Of a DNA stretch of 42,019 bases, positions 1-8,284 are shown piece by piece; positions within the stretch are counted from its first letter, which is position 1, and every line of letters begins with the position of its first letter. Location: contig JAJYPO010000001.1 in NCBI GenBank assembly GCA_021795275.1, positions 1 through 42,019 on the forward strand. Direction: 5' to 3'. Made by a program: the position numbers and the translations under genes. Under the pieces are notes generated by a model. The model ran no database searches. It saw nothing but the letters and a program-made list of their open reading frames with translations, and was not told the origin of the DNA. The DNA comes from Nitrospirota bacterium. Lineage in GTDB: Bacteria; Nitrospirota_A; Leptospirillia; Leptospirillales; Leptospirillaceae.

Positions 1-534
1 GACCTCCTCAAGGTCCCGGATCACCTGGGGATTGATGTCCTCCAGGGTGGCCATGCGAAAAACGACATCCGCCTTGAGCGCCTCCGGAAGGTAGGCCAGA
101 ACGTTGGCCGTCTGGTTCGGGTTCAGATAGTTCAGGATCAGGGCGATCGTCTGGGGGTGCTCATTTCTTATCAGATTCGCGATCGACTTCGGATCCATCC
201 ACTTGAGGGACTGGAGATTGGTCCCTTCCTGATCATTCATGGACTCGAAGATCTGGTCGGCCTGCTCCTTGCCAAGAGACTTCTCCAGAATTTCGCGCAT
301 GTACTTTTCACCCATGCGCGGAAGACCTCGGGTGGCTTTGTAGACAACGGAGAACTCCCCCATCACCTCGTCGATCTCTTCGGTGCTGACCTCTCCCATC
401 TGGGCAATCAAGCTCGAAATCACCCCGACCTCCTTGATGTCAAGCTGCTTCAAGATCTCGGCGGCGACCTCCGGCCCGACAGCTGCGATAAAGATCGCCG
501 CCTTCTCCAGACCGGACAGCTTCCTCTTGGCCAA
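1..534 (-). CDS. fliG: Flagellar motor switch protein FliG (N-terminal part, cut by window edge)
   Basis: FliG sits on the cytoplasmic face of the MS ring, binds the FliF C-terminus, and with FliM/FliN forms the rotor switch that meets the stator. The 178 codons visible read as FliG N and middle domains, with segments such as LSGLEKAAIFIAAVG near the start and the conserved EHPQTIALILNYL around residues 120-132. The C-terminal torque domain lies beyond the window. The start is a TTG at 534; a strong GGAGG stands 8 bases upstream and overlaps the stop codon of fliF, so the two genes are probably translationally coupled. It is the last visible gene of the flgB-flgC-fliE-fliF-fliG operon. The identification is firm; the TTG start rests on the ribosome site and on the lack of a better in-frame codon. 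Confidence 0.95.
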   Translation of the reverse strand, partial: MAKRKLSGLEKAAIFIAAVGPEVAAEILKQLDIKEVGVISSLIAQMGEVSTEEIDEVMGEFSVVYKATRGLPRMGEKYMREILEKSLGKEQADQIFESMNDQEGTNLQSLKWMDPKSIANLIRNEHPQTIALILNYLNPNQTANVLAYLPEALKADVVFRMATLEDINPQVIRDLEEV

Positions 535-546
535 CGCGACTCCCTC

Positions 547-2142
547 CTACTTTTCCTTGAGCCACAGCCTGAGGACCTGGGCCGCCTGGGAGGGATCCTC
601 CTGAGTCATCCGGGCAACATCCTCCTTGCCGGAACGAACGACCTCCTGTTCGCTCTCCCGCATGGGAACCGGCATCCCCACCGGCCCTTGGGCCGGAAGA
701 GGAACCGCCTTCGTGACCATGCTCTGGAGAATCGGTTTCAGGATGAAGAGACTGAAGACCAGGACCAAAAGTCCTCCCAGGAATATCTCCAGAAGCGGCA
801 GGAAAGGCTTGAGGCGCTCGGCCATCCGGGCTTCCTGGTTTTTGGATCCTGAAGATTCCGGTCTTACAAAGGGCACGGAATCCACGACAACGGTATCCCC
901 TCTGGCCACATCGTAACCGATGGCATTCTGGACGATCCGGGTAAAGGAGGTGATCTCCTCGGGAGTCCTCGGTTCGTAGACCGTCGTTTCCCCCTGCTTG
1001 CCCGCCACCGTCCGGGTCTTTCCGTTCACGAGGACCGAGACGGAGATCCTTGCAACGGTCCCGGTTGGCTCGACGATATGGCTCATGGTGTGGCTCACGT
1101 CGTAATGCTCGATATCCTTTTTCTTGGAATACCGTGATTCTGTGCCGTTTTTAGGCCCCAGCGGAGGACTTGCGACCTTCCCGTTGGGACCGGGAATGTT
1201 ACTCAGAACACCGGGAACCCCCACGGGAACGATCCGGGATCCGGAGGATTTTTCCCGAAGCTTCTCCCGTTCCGCAAGAGCGCGTCCCTTGGGATCGAAC
1301 TGCTCGCGGGTCTCCTCGACCCGGCGGAAGTTCAGGGTCGCATTGACGCGAACCACAGACTGGCCTTCTCCCAGAACCTGGTCCAGCATGGTCTGGACTC
1401 TTCTTCTCAGACGATGCTCCACCATCGACTGATAGGCCAGCTGGGCCTTCGTCAGCTCTCCCGGGACCAGACCCTGACGTTTCCTGTTCAGGATCGTGCC
1501 TGTGTTGTCGACAATCGTCACATGGTCGGGAGTCAGCCCTTCAACCGCGTTGGCAACGAGATGGACGATCCCGTTCACCTGGCCTTGCTCGAGAGTCCGG
1601 CCTGGTTTCAGGCGGACAAGGACAGAGGCGTGCGCCCCCGCCTGATGTCGAAGAAAGACCGATCGGCGGGGAAGGACGATGGAGACCCGGGCCAGGGCAA
1701 TCGGGCTCATCTCCTCGATAGTGCGGTCGAGTTCAGACTGGAGGGCCTGGAGGTACTGGACGTGCTGAACAAAGTCCGTGGTCGTGAGGGAGGGATGGTC
1801 GAAGATGTCGAATCCGGCACCGTGATGCCGCGGAAGCCCTTCGTCAGCGAGCTCCATCCGGAGGGTGTAAACCTGGCTCTTGGGAACGCGGATGACTCCC
1901 CCCTTTGTGGAGACCGCATAAGGAATCCCCATCCTGTCGAGTTTCTGCTGGATCTCAAAGGAATCCACAGGAGAAAGTCTCGAATAGAGGACCGCCTGAT
2001 CGACGTTCTTCCCTGCGACTCCCAGAAATATCATGACTCCCACTAAAAGGGCGCCCAGAACCCCCGCCACGATTTTCTGTCCAAGCGAAAGGCGGCCAAA
2101 CCACAGGGAAACGGTTTCGAAAATCTTGCGTAAAATGTCCAT
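547..2142 (-). CDS. fliF: Flagellar MS-ring protein FliF
   Basis: FliF forms the membrane-embedded MS ring on which the export gate, rod and C ring are built. The 531 residues are close to the usual length. A first membrane segment lies near residues 24-44 (IVAGVLGALLVGVMIFLGVA), followed by the periplasmic ring-building motifs with the typical stretch LYSRLSPVDSFEIQQKLDRMGIPY. A second membrane segment is near 450-470 (LEIFLGGLLVLVFSLFILK). The C-terminal tail (EVVRSGKEDVARMTQEDPSQAAQVLRLWL) fits the FliG-binding end. The ATG start lies 18 bases after fliE, and the stop overlaps the fliG ribosome site. Order and spacing indicate co-transcription from the flgB promoter. Confidence 0.97.
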   Translation of the reverse strand: MDILRKIFETVSLWFGRLSLGQKIVAGVLGALLVGVMIFLGVAGKNVDQAVLYSRLSPVDSFEIQQKLDRMGIPYAVSTKGGVIRVPKSQVYTLRMELADEGLPRHHGAGFDIFDHPSLTTTDFVQHVQYLQALQSELDRTIEEMSPIALARVSIVLPRRSVFLRHQAGAHASVLVRLKPGRTLEQGQVNGIVHLVANAVEGLTPDHVTIVDNTGTILNRKRQGLVPGELTKAQLAYQSMVEHRLRRRVQTMLDQVLGEGQSVVRVNATLNFRRVEETREQFDPKGRALAEREKLREKSSGSRIVPVGVPGVLSNIPGPNGKVASPPLGPKNGTESRYSKKKDIEHYDVSHTMSHIVEPTGTVARISVSVLVNGKTRTVAGKQGETTVYEPRTPEEITSFTRIVQNAIGYDVARGDTVVVDSVPFVRPESSGSKNQEARMAERLKPFLPLLEIFLGGLLVLVFSLFILKPILQSMVTKAVPLPAQGPVGMPVPMRESEQEVVRSGKEDVARMTQEDPSQAAQVLRLWLKEK

Positions 2143-2160
2143 AGCGAGCCCTCTTAACCC

Positions 2161-2478
2161 TTACAGCGGCATGTTGTTCATTTCCTGGTAGGCCTTCACG
2201 ATCCGGTCCCTGACCTGCATCATCAGGTGAAAGGAGACATCGGCCTGGGCCATTTCGATCATCGTCTGGTGGAGGGTCACACCCTCCTGTCCGGTCGAGA
2301 ATTCCTGGATCGTCTTGTCCGCCTCGCTCTGAAGGGAGTTGACCCGCGCAATGGAATCCTTCAGGACATGGACGAAGGACTCCTCCCCCGATGGCTGTGC
2401 CGGAAGACCCTCTTGCGGCTCCCCCGGACGGGCCGAATGAAGCGGCGCTCCGCTTCCGATACGTGGTTCATCGATCAT
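2161..2478 (-). CDS. fliE: Flagellar hook-basal body protein FliE
   Basis: FliE joins the MS ring to the proximal rod and is among the first rod substrates exported. The 105-residue protein shows the family's conserved C-terminal region: a helical segment (SLQSEADKTIQEF) followed by LHQTMIEMAQADVSFHLMMQVRDRIVKAYQEM, the stretch that packs in the rod. The N-terminal 30 residues are poorly conserved and rich in Gly and Pro, as is common for this family. It starts with ATG after a GGGAGGGG ribosome site. It lies 32 bases after flgC and 18 bases before fliF, the classic flgBC-fliEFG order. Confidence 0.93.
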   Translation of the reverse strand: MIDEPRIGSGAPLHSARPGEPQEGLPAQPSGEESFVHVLKDSIARVNSLQSEADKTIQEFSTGQEGVTLHQTMIEMAQADVSFHLMMQVRDRIVKAYQEMNNMPL

Positions 2479-2510
2479 GGGACCCCTCCCTTCCCCGGAG
2501 TGAGGCGCGT

Positions 2511-2948
2511 CTAGACATGGATTGTCAGATCCTTGGAGGCCATCCGCTTTGTCGTGTCGAGGGCTGTCAGGTTGGCCTCATAGGCCCTGGACGCATCGAT
2601 CAGGTTGGTCATTTCCTCGAGCTTCGACACATTCGGGCGAAAGACGAAGCCGTCCCTGTCGGCATCGGGATTCTGGGGATCATAGGTCCGGGTTGGCCGA
2701 CGAGGATCCCGGACCATGCCAAGAACCTTGACCTCCTTGACGGGACTTTGGATCGGGGAGTTGAGAATGTCTGAAAACGACTGTCCTGGGGCAACGGCCG
2801 CAAAGATGACATCCCGACGTTCATAGACACCATGCGGATTCCCCCGGGTCGAATCGGCGTTGGCCAGGTTGCCGGCAAGGACATTGAGCCTCACCCGTTC
2901 CGCCTCGAGACCCGAACCTGAAATTCTGAGTGCGTCGGAAAATCCCAC
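2511..2948 (-). CDS. flgC: Flagellar proximal rod protein FlgC
   Basis: FlgC is a structural subunit of the proximal rod crossing the periplasm. The 145-residue sequence has the typical rod-family N-terminus with the motif LAGNLANADSTRG (residues about 24-36) and the matching C-terminal helix ASRAYEANLTALDTTKRM, which in this family coils with the N-terminal helix. The start is GTG at 2948, preceded by GGGAG in GAAGGGAGATAGCC. The flgB stop lies inside this spacer, so the two genes are nearly contiguous. No unusual features. Confidence 0.95.
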   Translation of the reverse strand: MGFSDALRISGSGLEAERVRLNVLAGNLANADSTRGNPHGVYERRDVIFAAVAPGQSFSDILNSPIQSPVKEVKVLGMVRDPRRPTRTYDPQNPDADRDGFVFRPNVSKLEEMTNLIDASRAYEANLTALDTTKRMASKDLTIHV

Positions 2949-2950
2949 GG

Positions 2951-3325
2951 CTATCTCCCTTCACCCGAGATGGCATCCCCCATCATCCGGTATTTCCAGC
3001 CTGCCATGGAGGCCAGGGCGTTGTAGTTTCCCGTATTTGAGGCAAGTTTCTGCATTTCCAGCTCGATATTGACTGTATTGAGGTCATTGCCGACCGTCTC
3101 GTCGGTGTTGATGGTGAGGCTTCCATCCGTCCGGTCCAGATCCCTGCGCGTGGGCGCTTCCAGAGCTTTCGAGAGCTCCTTCTTGAAGGAAAGGTCGCGC
3201 GCCATGTACCCGGGAGTATCCTGATTGGCGATATTGCTCACAAGAAGCAGATGTCTCCTTGAGCGGAGATCCATCGTGACCTTGAGAAGGTCGGTCGTCC
3301 TGTCGAAAAGATGTACCTGGCTCAT
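2951..3325 (-). CDS. flgB: Flagellar proximal rod protein FlgB
   Basis: FlgB is a proximal-rod subunit. The 124 residues carry the rod-family signature SNIANQDTPGYMARDLSFKK near positions 30-50 and a C-terminal helix (ELEMQKLASNTGNYNALASMAGWKY) that pairs with FlgC. An upstream in-frame ATG would add 22 residues unlike any rod protein (Trp, Cys-Cys), whereas the ATG at 3325 follows a GGAGGGG site, so this start was chosen. It is the first gene of the flgB-flgC-fliE-fliF-fliG operon. A sigma54-type promoter at 3352-3367 places transcription start only about 16 bases upstream of the start codon. Confidence 0.95.
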   Translation of the reverse strand: MSQVHLFDRTTDLLKVTMDLRSRRHLLLVSNIANQDTPGYMARDLSFKKELSKALEAPTRRDLDRTDGSLTINTDETVGNDLNTVNIELEMQKLASNTGNYNALASMAGWKYRMMGDAISGEGR

Positions 3326-3351
3326 GATTCCCCTCCACTGACCACTAGAAA

Positions 3352-3367
3352 TGCAACAAGCATACCA
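3352..3367 (-). promoter_or_regulatory. sigma54 promoter of the flgB operon
   Basis: On the minus strand the bases TGGTATGCTTGTTGCA match the sigma54 consensus (TGGCACG, four bases, TTGCW) with exact GG-to-GC spacing. There are two transitions in the -24 element and a perfect -12 element. The site is about 30 bases upstream of the flgB ATG. A sigma54-dependent flagellar operon agrees with the two flagellar-type sigma54 activator genes that follow. Activity is inferred from the match and context. Confidence 0.75.
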
Positions 3368-3431
3368 ATGACTCAAGATATTATCCGACAAGGAAATTCA
3401 CAAAAGACTCATTCCTTGAAAGGGGATTCGG

Positions 3432-3448
3432 TTCCTGCCTGGCAGGAA
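3432..3448. promoter_or_regulatory. Palindrome between the regulator gene and the flgB promoter
   Basis: TTCCTGCC, one base, then GGCAGGAA form a perfect 8-base dyad centred at 3440. It lies about 87 bases upstream of the -12 element of the flgB sigma54 promoter. This is a usual distance for an upstream activator site bound by an NtrC-type protein. It could instead be a weak terminator of the response-regulator gene ending at 3461, but no T tract follows on the minus strand. The role is inferred. Confidence 0.4.
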
Positions 3449-3460
3449 GAATTTTCCCGG

Positions 3461-4864
3461 TTACTCCACCCCCTCCATCCCTCCCTCTCCCCCTGCGATC
3501 CCGTATTCGGCGAGCTTGTTCCTGAGGGTTCTCACATTGATTCCCAGAAGCCTTGCTGATTGGGCCTTGTTCCCTCCACAGGAGGAGAGTGTCCGGAGGA
3601 TCAGTTCCCGCTCCACCTCCCAGACAGAACGTCCGGGGCGGATCCCGGCTCCGCCCCCCGCCTCCTCTTCACCCCCCCCGACATCCGGATCCAGAAGATC
3701 TGCCACATGGACGGGAAGGATCGTGCGCCCCTCCGCCAGAAAGGCGGCCCTGGTCACGACGTTCTCAAGCTCCCGGACATTGCCGGGCCAGTTGTGCCGG
3801 CCGAGAAGCTCCAGCGTTTCGGGGGCAAAGGGACCCACCGCCATATGTTCCTTTTCAAAGGCCTGGCGGAACAGCTCCGCCAATAGGGAAATGTCCTCCA
3901 TCCTTTCCCGGAGGGGAAGGAGAGTCACGGGAAAGACCCTCAGGCGATAGTAGAGATCCTCCCGGAATCGGCCCGCCCGGACCTCTTCTTTCAGGTTCCG
4001 GTTTGTCGTGGCGATGATCCGGATGTCAACGGGGACGGGCCGGGTTCCCCCCACGCGATCGATCTCCCGCTCCTGGATGACCCGAAGCAACTTGGCCTGA
4101 AGTCCGAGTTCCATCTCCCCGATCTCGTCTAGCAACAGAGTGCCCGTATGGGCCAGCTCGAACTTTCCGACTTTCCGGGCCAAGGCTCCGGAAAAGGCCC
4201 CCTTTTCATAGCCAAAGAGTTCGGACTCGAGAAGGTTGTCCGGAAGAGCGGCACAGTTGACTGCGACGAAGGGGCGGTGGGCTCTCGTCGAACGTTCGTG
4301 AAGATAACGGGCAAGAAGCTCCTTTCCCGTTCCGCTCTCCCCTTCGATCAGAATCGTCGCCGGCGTCGAGGCGACAGCGTCGATCATTCCAAGAATCCTG
4401 ATCATCGCAGGGTTGCGTGTTTTTATCGGTCGGGAGACATTTTCCCAGGGGTTTCTTCCCCCCGATCCGGGCAGGCTTCCTTCCCCCGGAGGACAAAGTG
4501 GGGAGGGATCCAGAATCTTTCTCAGATCCTCGGCCTTGAAAGGTTTTGTCAAGAAATTGACTGCCCCCTGCTTCATTGCCTCGACAGCCTGAGGAACCGT
4601 TCCGTAGGCCGTCATGAAAATGACACGCGTCAGGGGAGATTTCTCTTTCAGCCTCGACAGCAGTTCCCATCCGTCCACAGAGGGCATACGAACATCGCTG
4701 ATCACCCATCCATAGTCTTCCCGGGAAATTTTTTCGATCGCCTCTTGTCCGTTCTGGGCCAGACTGACCCGGTAACCGTCCCGTCTCAGCGTCTCTCTGA
4801 GGGCGATCGCCATTTCCGGCTCGTCATCAACGACAAGAACACTTCCGGCTTCCTGAGGACTCAC
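3461..4864 (-). CDS. NtrC-class sigma54 response regulator, probable flagellar regulator (FlgR/FleR type)
   Basis: This 467-residue activator has three parts. The receiver (1-120) has acidic pocket D13/D14, phospho-acceptor D57 in ISDVRMPSVDG and K107. The AAA+ domain has Walker A GESGTGKE at about 175-182 and Walker B TLLLDEIGE near 242-250. The Fis-type helix-turn-helix at the C-terminus includes NKAQSARLLGINVRTLRNKL. The sigma54-contact loop reads GAFSGA instead of GAFTGA, a conservative change. The GTG start at 4864 overlaps the TGA of the kinase gene (GTGA) and follows GGAGGCGAAAG; a longer reading frame upstream is the kinase 3' end. Pairing with the kinase and position beside flgB suggest it drives class II/III flagellar promoters. 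The exact ortholog name is not certain. Confidence 0.9.
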   Translation of the reverse strand: MSPQEAGSVLVVDDEPEMAIALRETLRRDGYRVSLAQNGQEAIEKISREDYGWVISDVRMPSVDGWELLSRLKEKSPLTRVIFMTAYGTVPQAVEAMKQGAVNFLTKPFKAEDLRKILDPSPLCPPGEGSLPGSGGRNPWENVSRPIKTRNPAMIRILGMIDAVASTPATILIEGESGTGKELLARYLHERSTRAHRPFVAVNCAALPDNLLESELFGYEKGAFSGALARKVGKFELAHTGTLLLDEIGEMELGLQAKLLRVIQEREIDRVGGTRPVPVDIRIIATTNRNLKEEVRAGRFREDLYYRLRVFPVTLLPLRERMEDISLLAELFRQAFEKEHMAVGPFAPETLELLGRHNWPGNVRELENVVTRAAFLAEGRTILPVHVADLLDPDVGGGEEEAGGGAGIRPGRSVWEVERELILRTLSSCGGNKAQSARLLGINVRTLRNKLAEYGIAGGEGGMEGVE

Positions 4865-6111
4865 CTTTCGCCTCCTTGATTTCCGTTTGCCAGGACCGGA
4901 TGGACCCGTCCCGGAGGAATGGACAGGGAAAATGCCGTCCACGCCCCGTCCCGAAAGTAGCGAATCTCCCCTCCATGGGCCACCGCAATATTGTGAACGA
5001 TGGAAAGCCCAAGGCCTGTCCCTTTGGCCCGCGTGGTGAAGAAGGGATCGAAAATCCGCCCCGCCACCTCTTCAGCAATTCCCGTGCCATTGTCTTTCAC
5101 GATAAAAAGATACTCTCCGGCCGGGCCCTGGCCAGTCTCCAGACGGAGTTCCCGGGGGCCTTCCTCCTTTGGAGAAAGACCCATGAGGGCCTCAAGCCCA
5201 TTGCTGACAAGATTGAAAAGGGCATGGTAGAGAAGTTCCTCGTCGACAAGGAGCACGGCGGGCGCAGGGGCAGGATCGGAATAAAATGTCAGAGTTCTGG
5301 CAGCCCGGGAACGGGCGGCGGAACGAACCATGCGCGCAAAGTCCGCCGAGAGGCGATTTATGAAAACTTCGGAGTCGACGCTCCCTTCCTGGAGTTCCGG
5401 GGTCCGGGTATGATAGAGGAGATTGCCGATCAGGCGGTCCATGGAGGCGATCGAGGTGATCATGTGACCCAGGTATTCCCTTGCTTCCGGCGTGACAGAA
5501 TCCCGGGAGAGAAGGGAGCTGAAAAGCTCCAGACTTCCCAGAGGATTTCGGAGCTCGTGGGCGATCTGGGCGATCATTTCGCCCATGGCCCGGAGTCTCC
5601 GGTCCCGGGCGACCTCCTCTTCCATCTCGCGGATTCGCGTCACGTCGGTGAAGATGAAGACATATCCGATCGGCCGGCCTTCAGGGCCAGGAACGGGCCG
5701 GCGAACCACGGCCCAGGAGCGGCCACCGTCTTCAAAGGCCGACTCGTCCTCCGTTTCGCCTGGCGGCCAGAGGCCTTTTTCTTCGAGAAGGGGGATCAGG
5801 GAGCCCTCTGTCGGACCGGGAAAAATGTCCATCGCCGGATTCCGGTAGAGGGGCGCTCCTCCCGGTGTCAGAACGAGAACTCCGCCGGAGAGGCTCTTCA
5901 GGATGGCTTCCAGAAAACTCCCCTGCCGGTCGAAATCAAGATTCTTGCGGGTGAGTGCCTCGGAGAGATCCGCAATCCTTTTTTCCAGGGCGGCGTAGGA
6001 GGTGACGAGGGATTCCGAGGCGGACTGAAAGGAGAGAAAGGCCTGCCTCAGAACCTCCTCCCGGGCCTCCCCACCGGTTGTGGATGTGACGATCTCATCT
6101 GGGTTCTCCAT
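4861..6111 (-). CDS. Cytosolic PAS sensor histidine kinase (FlgS/FleS-like)
   Basis: The protein has 416 residues and no membrane segment. A coiled-coil start (about 20-65) is followed by a PAS-like domain (65-160) and a HisKA helix with the phospho-acceptor H185 in IAHELRNPLG. The HATPase domain has an N box (NLVSNGLEAL), G1 DNGTGIAEEV, F box DPFFTTRAKGTGLGLSIV and G2. The domain order matches the soluble kinases FlgS and FleS/FlrB that pair with NtrC-type flagellar regulators. It overlaps the TPR gene upstream by 17 bases and the response-regulator gene downstream by 4, indicating translational coupling of all three. Its partner is almost certainly the adjacent regulator; the flagellar role is inferred from position. 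Confidence 0.88.
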   Translation of the reverse strand: MENPDEIVTSTTGGEAREEVLRQAFLSFQSASESLVTSYAALEKRIADLSEALTRKNLDFDRQGSFLEAILKSLSGGVLVLTPGGAPLYRNPAMDIFPGPTEGSLIPLLEEKGLWPPGETEDESAFEDGGRSWAVVRRPVPGPEGRPIGYVFIFTDVTRIREMEEEVARDRRLRAMGEMIAQIAHELRNPLGSLELFSSLLSRDSVTPEAREYLGHMITSIASMDRLIGNLLYHTRTPELQEGSVDSEVFINRLSADFARMVRSAARSRAARTLTFYSDPAPAPAVLLVDEELLYHALFNLVSNGLEALMGLSPKEEGPRELRLETGQGPAGEYLFIVKDNGTGIAEEVAGRIFDPFFTTRAKGTGLGLSIVHNIAVAHGGEIRYFRDGAWTAFSLSIPPGRVHPVLANGNQGGER

Positions 6112-8185
6112 CCTTTTTCTCCAGTCTCATGGCGCGAATTTTTTCCTTGGCCACCCGGGCCACCTCCTCCCCCGGATATTTTCTGACAGTCTTCTCAAAC
6201 CATTCGAGAGCCTCACCGGCATGTCCTTCGGAGAGAGCCATCTGCCCCATCTGGTAGGTGACCCACCCTCCGTGGGGATCGGATGGACAACAGGCCAGCA
6301 TCTCCTGCCAGTAGCGCCTGGAGGAGGCCCTGTCTCCCCGCAGAAAGGATTCCTGCCCCAGTCGAAAAAGGACCCGGGCCAGAAGGGAACGATTTTCTCT
6401 CCGGCCTTCGATTTCGGGGAGGGCACGCAGAAGATCGGAGCGGCCCTTGTCCGGATCCCCCGATCCGATCTCAAGGAGTCCAAGCCGCGCCAGGACCTCC
6501 CCGGGATGGTCGATCGGCACGCCGGAAACGGCCCAGCTGGACAGAACCTCCCTTTCAATGTCAGGTTTCTTCATCTGCCGGGCCAGATCCAAAGCCTTGG
6601 CGAACCATTCCCTCCGCTCGGTGGAGGGAATGGTTCGATTGCCGTAAAAGGTGATCGCCCGGGCAAGGGCCCGAGATTTCTTGCCGTCCTGGATCAACCA
6701 GCGGTATCGGAGCTTCCTGGCTTTTGCGAGAAGCACCGGATCTTTAGCATGGGAAAGGACAGAATCCAGCTCCCGTCCGGCCCGTTCCTTGTCCCCGGTC
6801 TTCCTGTTCGCCCGGGCAAGGGACAGGAATAGAGCGGCCCCGGCGGGGTCGGAGGCGAGAGGAAGACGGTAGCGGTAGGAGTGGTAGAGATTGAGGATCT
6901 GTCCGGCATGAAGGGGGTATGAAAGTTGACTGATCCGGTTCAGGACCAGAGATGTTTCAAGCTTCCGGAGCCGCACTCCGAAACGTGATGCGGGGTCAAC
7001 GGTTCCTTCCAGACGTGAAATCTTTCGGATTGCCCCCTCCCAGTCACCTGCCCGGTCCATCAATCTGAGACGAAGGAGGGCCGCCTCCCCGGAGATCCTC
7101 CGGTTGCGTTCTTCCGAGGCAATTTTTCCGAGCTCCCGGATCGACCGGGAAAGAAGCTCCGGAAGGTCCCTCGGAGATTCCCCATTGTCCGGTGAAAAAA
7201 AGACGAGCCTCAGAAGCTCGGTCCTGGCGAGGTGACTGGCCGCGCTTCCGGGATAGTCGGCCACGACTTCCCGCAAGCGGGCCTTTTCGTGGGAGAGAAA
7301 GCCCAGGCGCCCTGAAATCCTGGCGAGGTAATACTCCGACTCCCCCGATCTCGGGTCATTGGGGAAAAGGCGAGCAAAGCTTTTGAAAAGGGCGGCGGAT
7401 CGATGATTGTGTCCCAGGGCGTAGGCGGTGCGGGCCAGCAGGAAAAGGGCCTCCGGGTAGTGGTAGGGATAGCTTTTCGAAAGCGAAAGGGCGGAAAGAA
7501 AGGCGGATTCCGCCCCCGGAAGGTCCCCCTGGTCAAGACGGACATGTCCCCGAAGATAGAGGTAACGGATCCTGTCTGTCATGGGGGAAGAATGTGACAG
7601 GGAGGCCCGGACCTCGTCGAGAATTTTGTCCGCCCTCCGGAGATTTCCCTTCTCCCGCCAGGAGTCGGCTGTTGCGAGACGGGCCCGAAAGGCCCAGGGG
7701 CTGTCCGGAAACCGGGATAGCAGCTGGGAGAGAATTCCCCGTCCTTCCGCCCCGAAGCGCTGGCGAATAAGGTACTGTCCCTCCCGAAAAAGGACCTCCC
7801 CCCTGTCCCAGCCGGAGGGGGGGGTCTCTTCCGCCTTCCTGAAATAGGCAAGGGGTTCCCGGAAGTCACCGGAGCTCTTCCCGATGGCTTCCCGGGCATG
7901 AATCCTGGCCAGAAGAAGAAGAGCCGGTCCCCGATAGAGGGATCCCGGATGGGAGGACAGGAGTTCCTTGATGGCTTTCCGGGCCATCCGGTCATGCTGT
8001 GACCTGAAATCCTTCAGGGCCACCGAGAGAAGGGCGCGGTCACGACCAGGAGGAAGTTTTCCTCCCGGTCCCGGTTCCATAGCTCCCAGTCGCTCCGGGG
8101 AAAGGCCGGAAAAAAACAGGAGAAAGGCCAGTCCTCCCAGAAAGGCGATCCGGCCCGGAAAGGCAACCTTTCTTGGCATTTCCAT
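6095..8185 (-). CDS. Exported TPR-repeat protein in the flagellar regulator operon
   Basis: The protein has 696 residues with a signal peptide (positive start MEMPRKVAFPGR, then a hydrophobic stretch to about residue 30). It is followed by many tetratricopeptide-like helical hairpins, for example SLYRGPALLLLARIHAREA, PYHYPEALFLLARTAYALGHNHRSAALF and HGGWVTYQMGQMALSEGHAGEALEWFEKTV. No catalytic motif is seen. TPR proteins usually scaffold protein-protein contacts, so a periplasmic scaffold is likely. The ATG at 8185 follows AAGGAGG. The gene ends 17 bases inside the kinase gene, so its translation is linked to the flagellar two-component system. It could hold a motor or envelope component or act as an input, but neither is shown. 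Confidence 0.75.
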   Translation of the reverse strand: MEMPRKVAFPGRIAFLGGLAFLLFFSGLSPERLGAMEPGPGGKLPPGRDRALLSVALKDFRSQHDRMARKAIKELLSSHPGSLYRGPALLLLARIHAREAIGKSSGDFREPLAYFRKAEETPPSGWDRGEVLFREGQYLIRQRFGAEGRGILSQLLSRFPDSPWAFRARLATADSWREKGNLRRADKILDEVRASLSHSSPMTDRIRYLYLRGHVRLDQGDLPGAESAFLSALSLSKSYPYHYPEALFLLARTAYALGHNHRSAALFKSFARLFPNDPRSGESEYYLARISGRLGFLSHEKARLREVVADYPGSAASHLARTELLRLVFFSPDNGESPRDLPELLSRSIRELGKIASEERNRRISGEAALLRLRLMDRAGDWEGAIRKISRLEGTVDPASRFGVRLRKLETSLVLNRISQLSYPLHAGQILNLYHSYRYRLPLASDPAGAALFLSLARANRKTGDKERAGRELDSVLSHAKDPVLLAKARKLRYRWLIQDGKKSRALARAITFYGNRTIPSTERREWFAKALDLARQMKKPDIEREVLSSWAVSGVPIDHPGEVLARLGLLEIGSGDPDKGRSDLLRALPEIEGRRENRSLLARVLFRLGQESFLRGDRASSRRYWQEMLACCPSDPHGGWVTYQMGQMALSEGHAGEALEWFEKTVRKYPGEEVARVAKEKIRAMRLEKKDGEPR

Positions 8186-8284
8186 TTCGGCCTCCTTGCC
8201 TCTTCGATCAGGAAGAGGGAACCGGAACAGGGCGGAGCCTCCGGGAAAAAACCCAGGCCTATCTATTTCCGGAGATTTGTTCCG

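Noticed and set aside
157..852. Long plus-strand frame over fliG/fliF
   Set aside because: Lies wholly on the opposite strand of two firmly identified flagellar genes; residues are low-complexity shadow sequence.
4876..6186. 436-codon plus-strand frame
   Set aside because: Mirror of the histidine kinase gene; no domain pattern, no fitting ribosome site.
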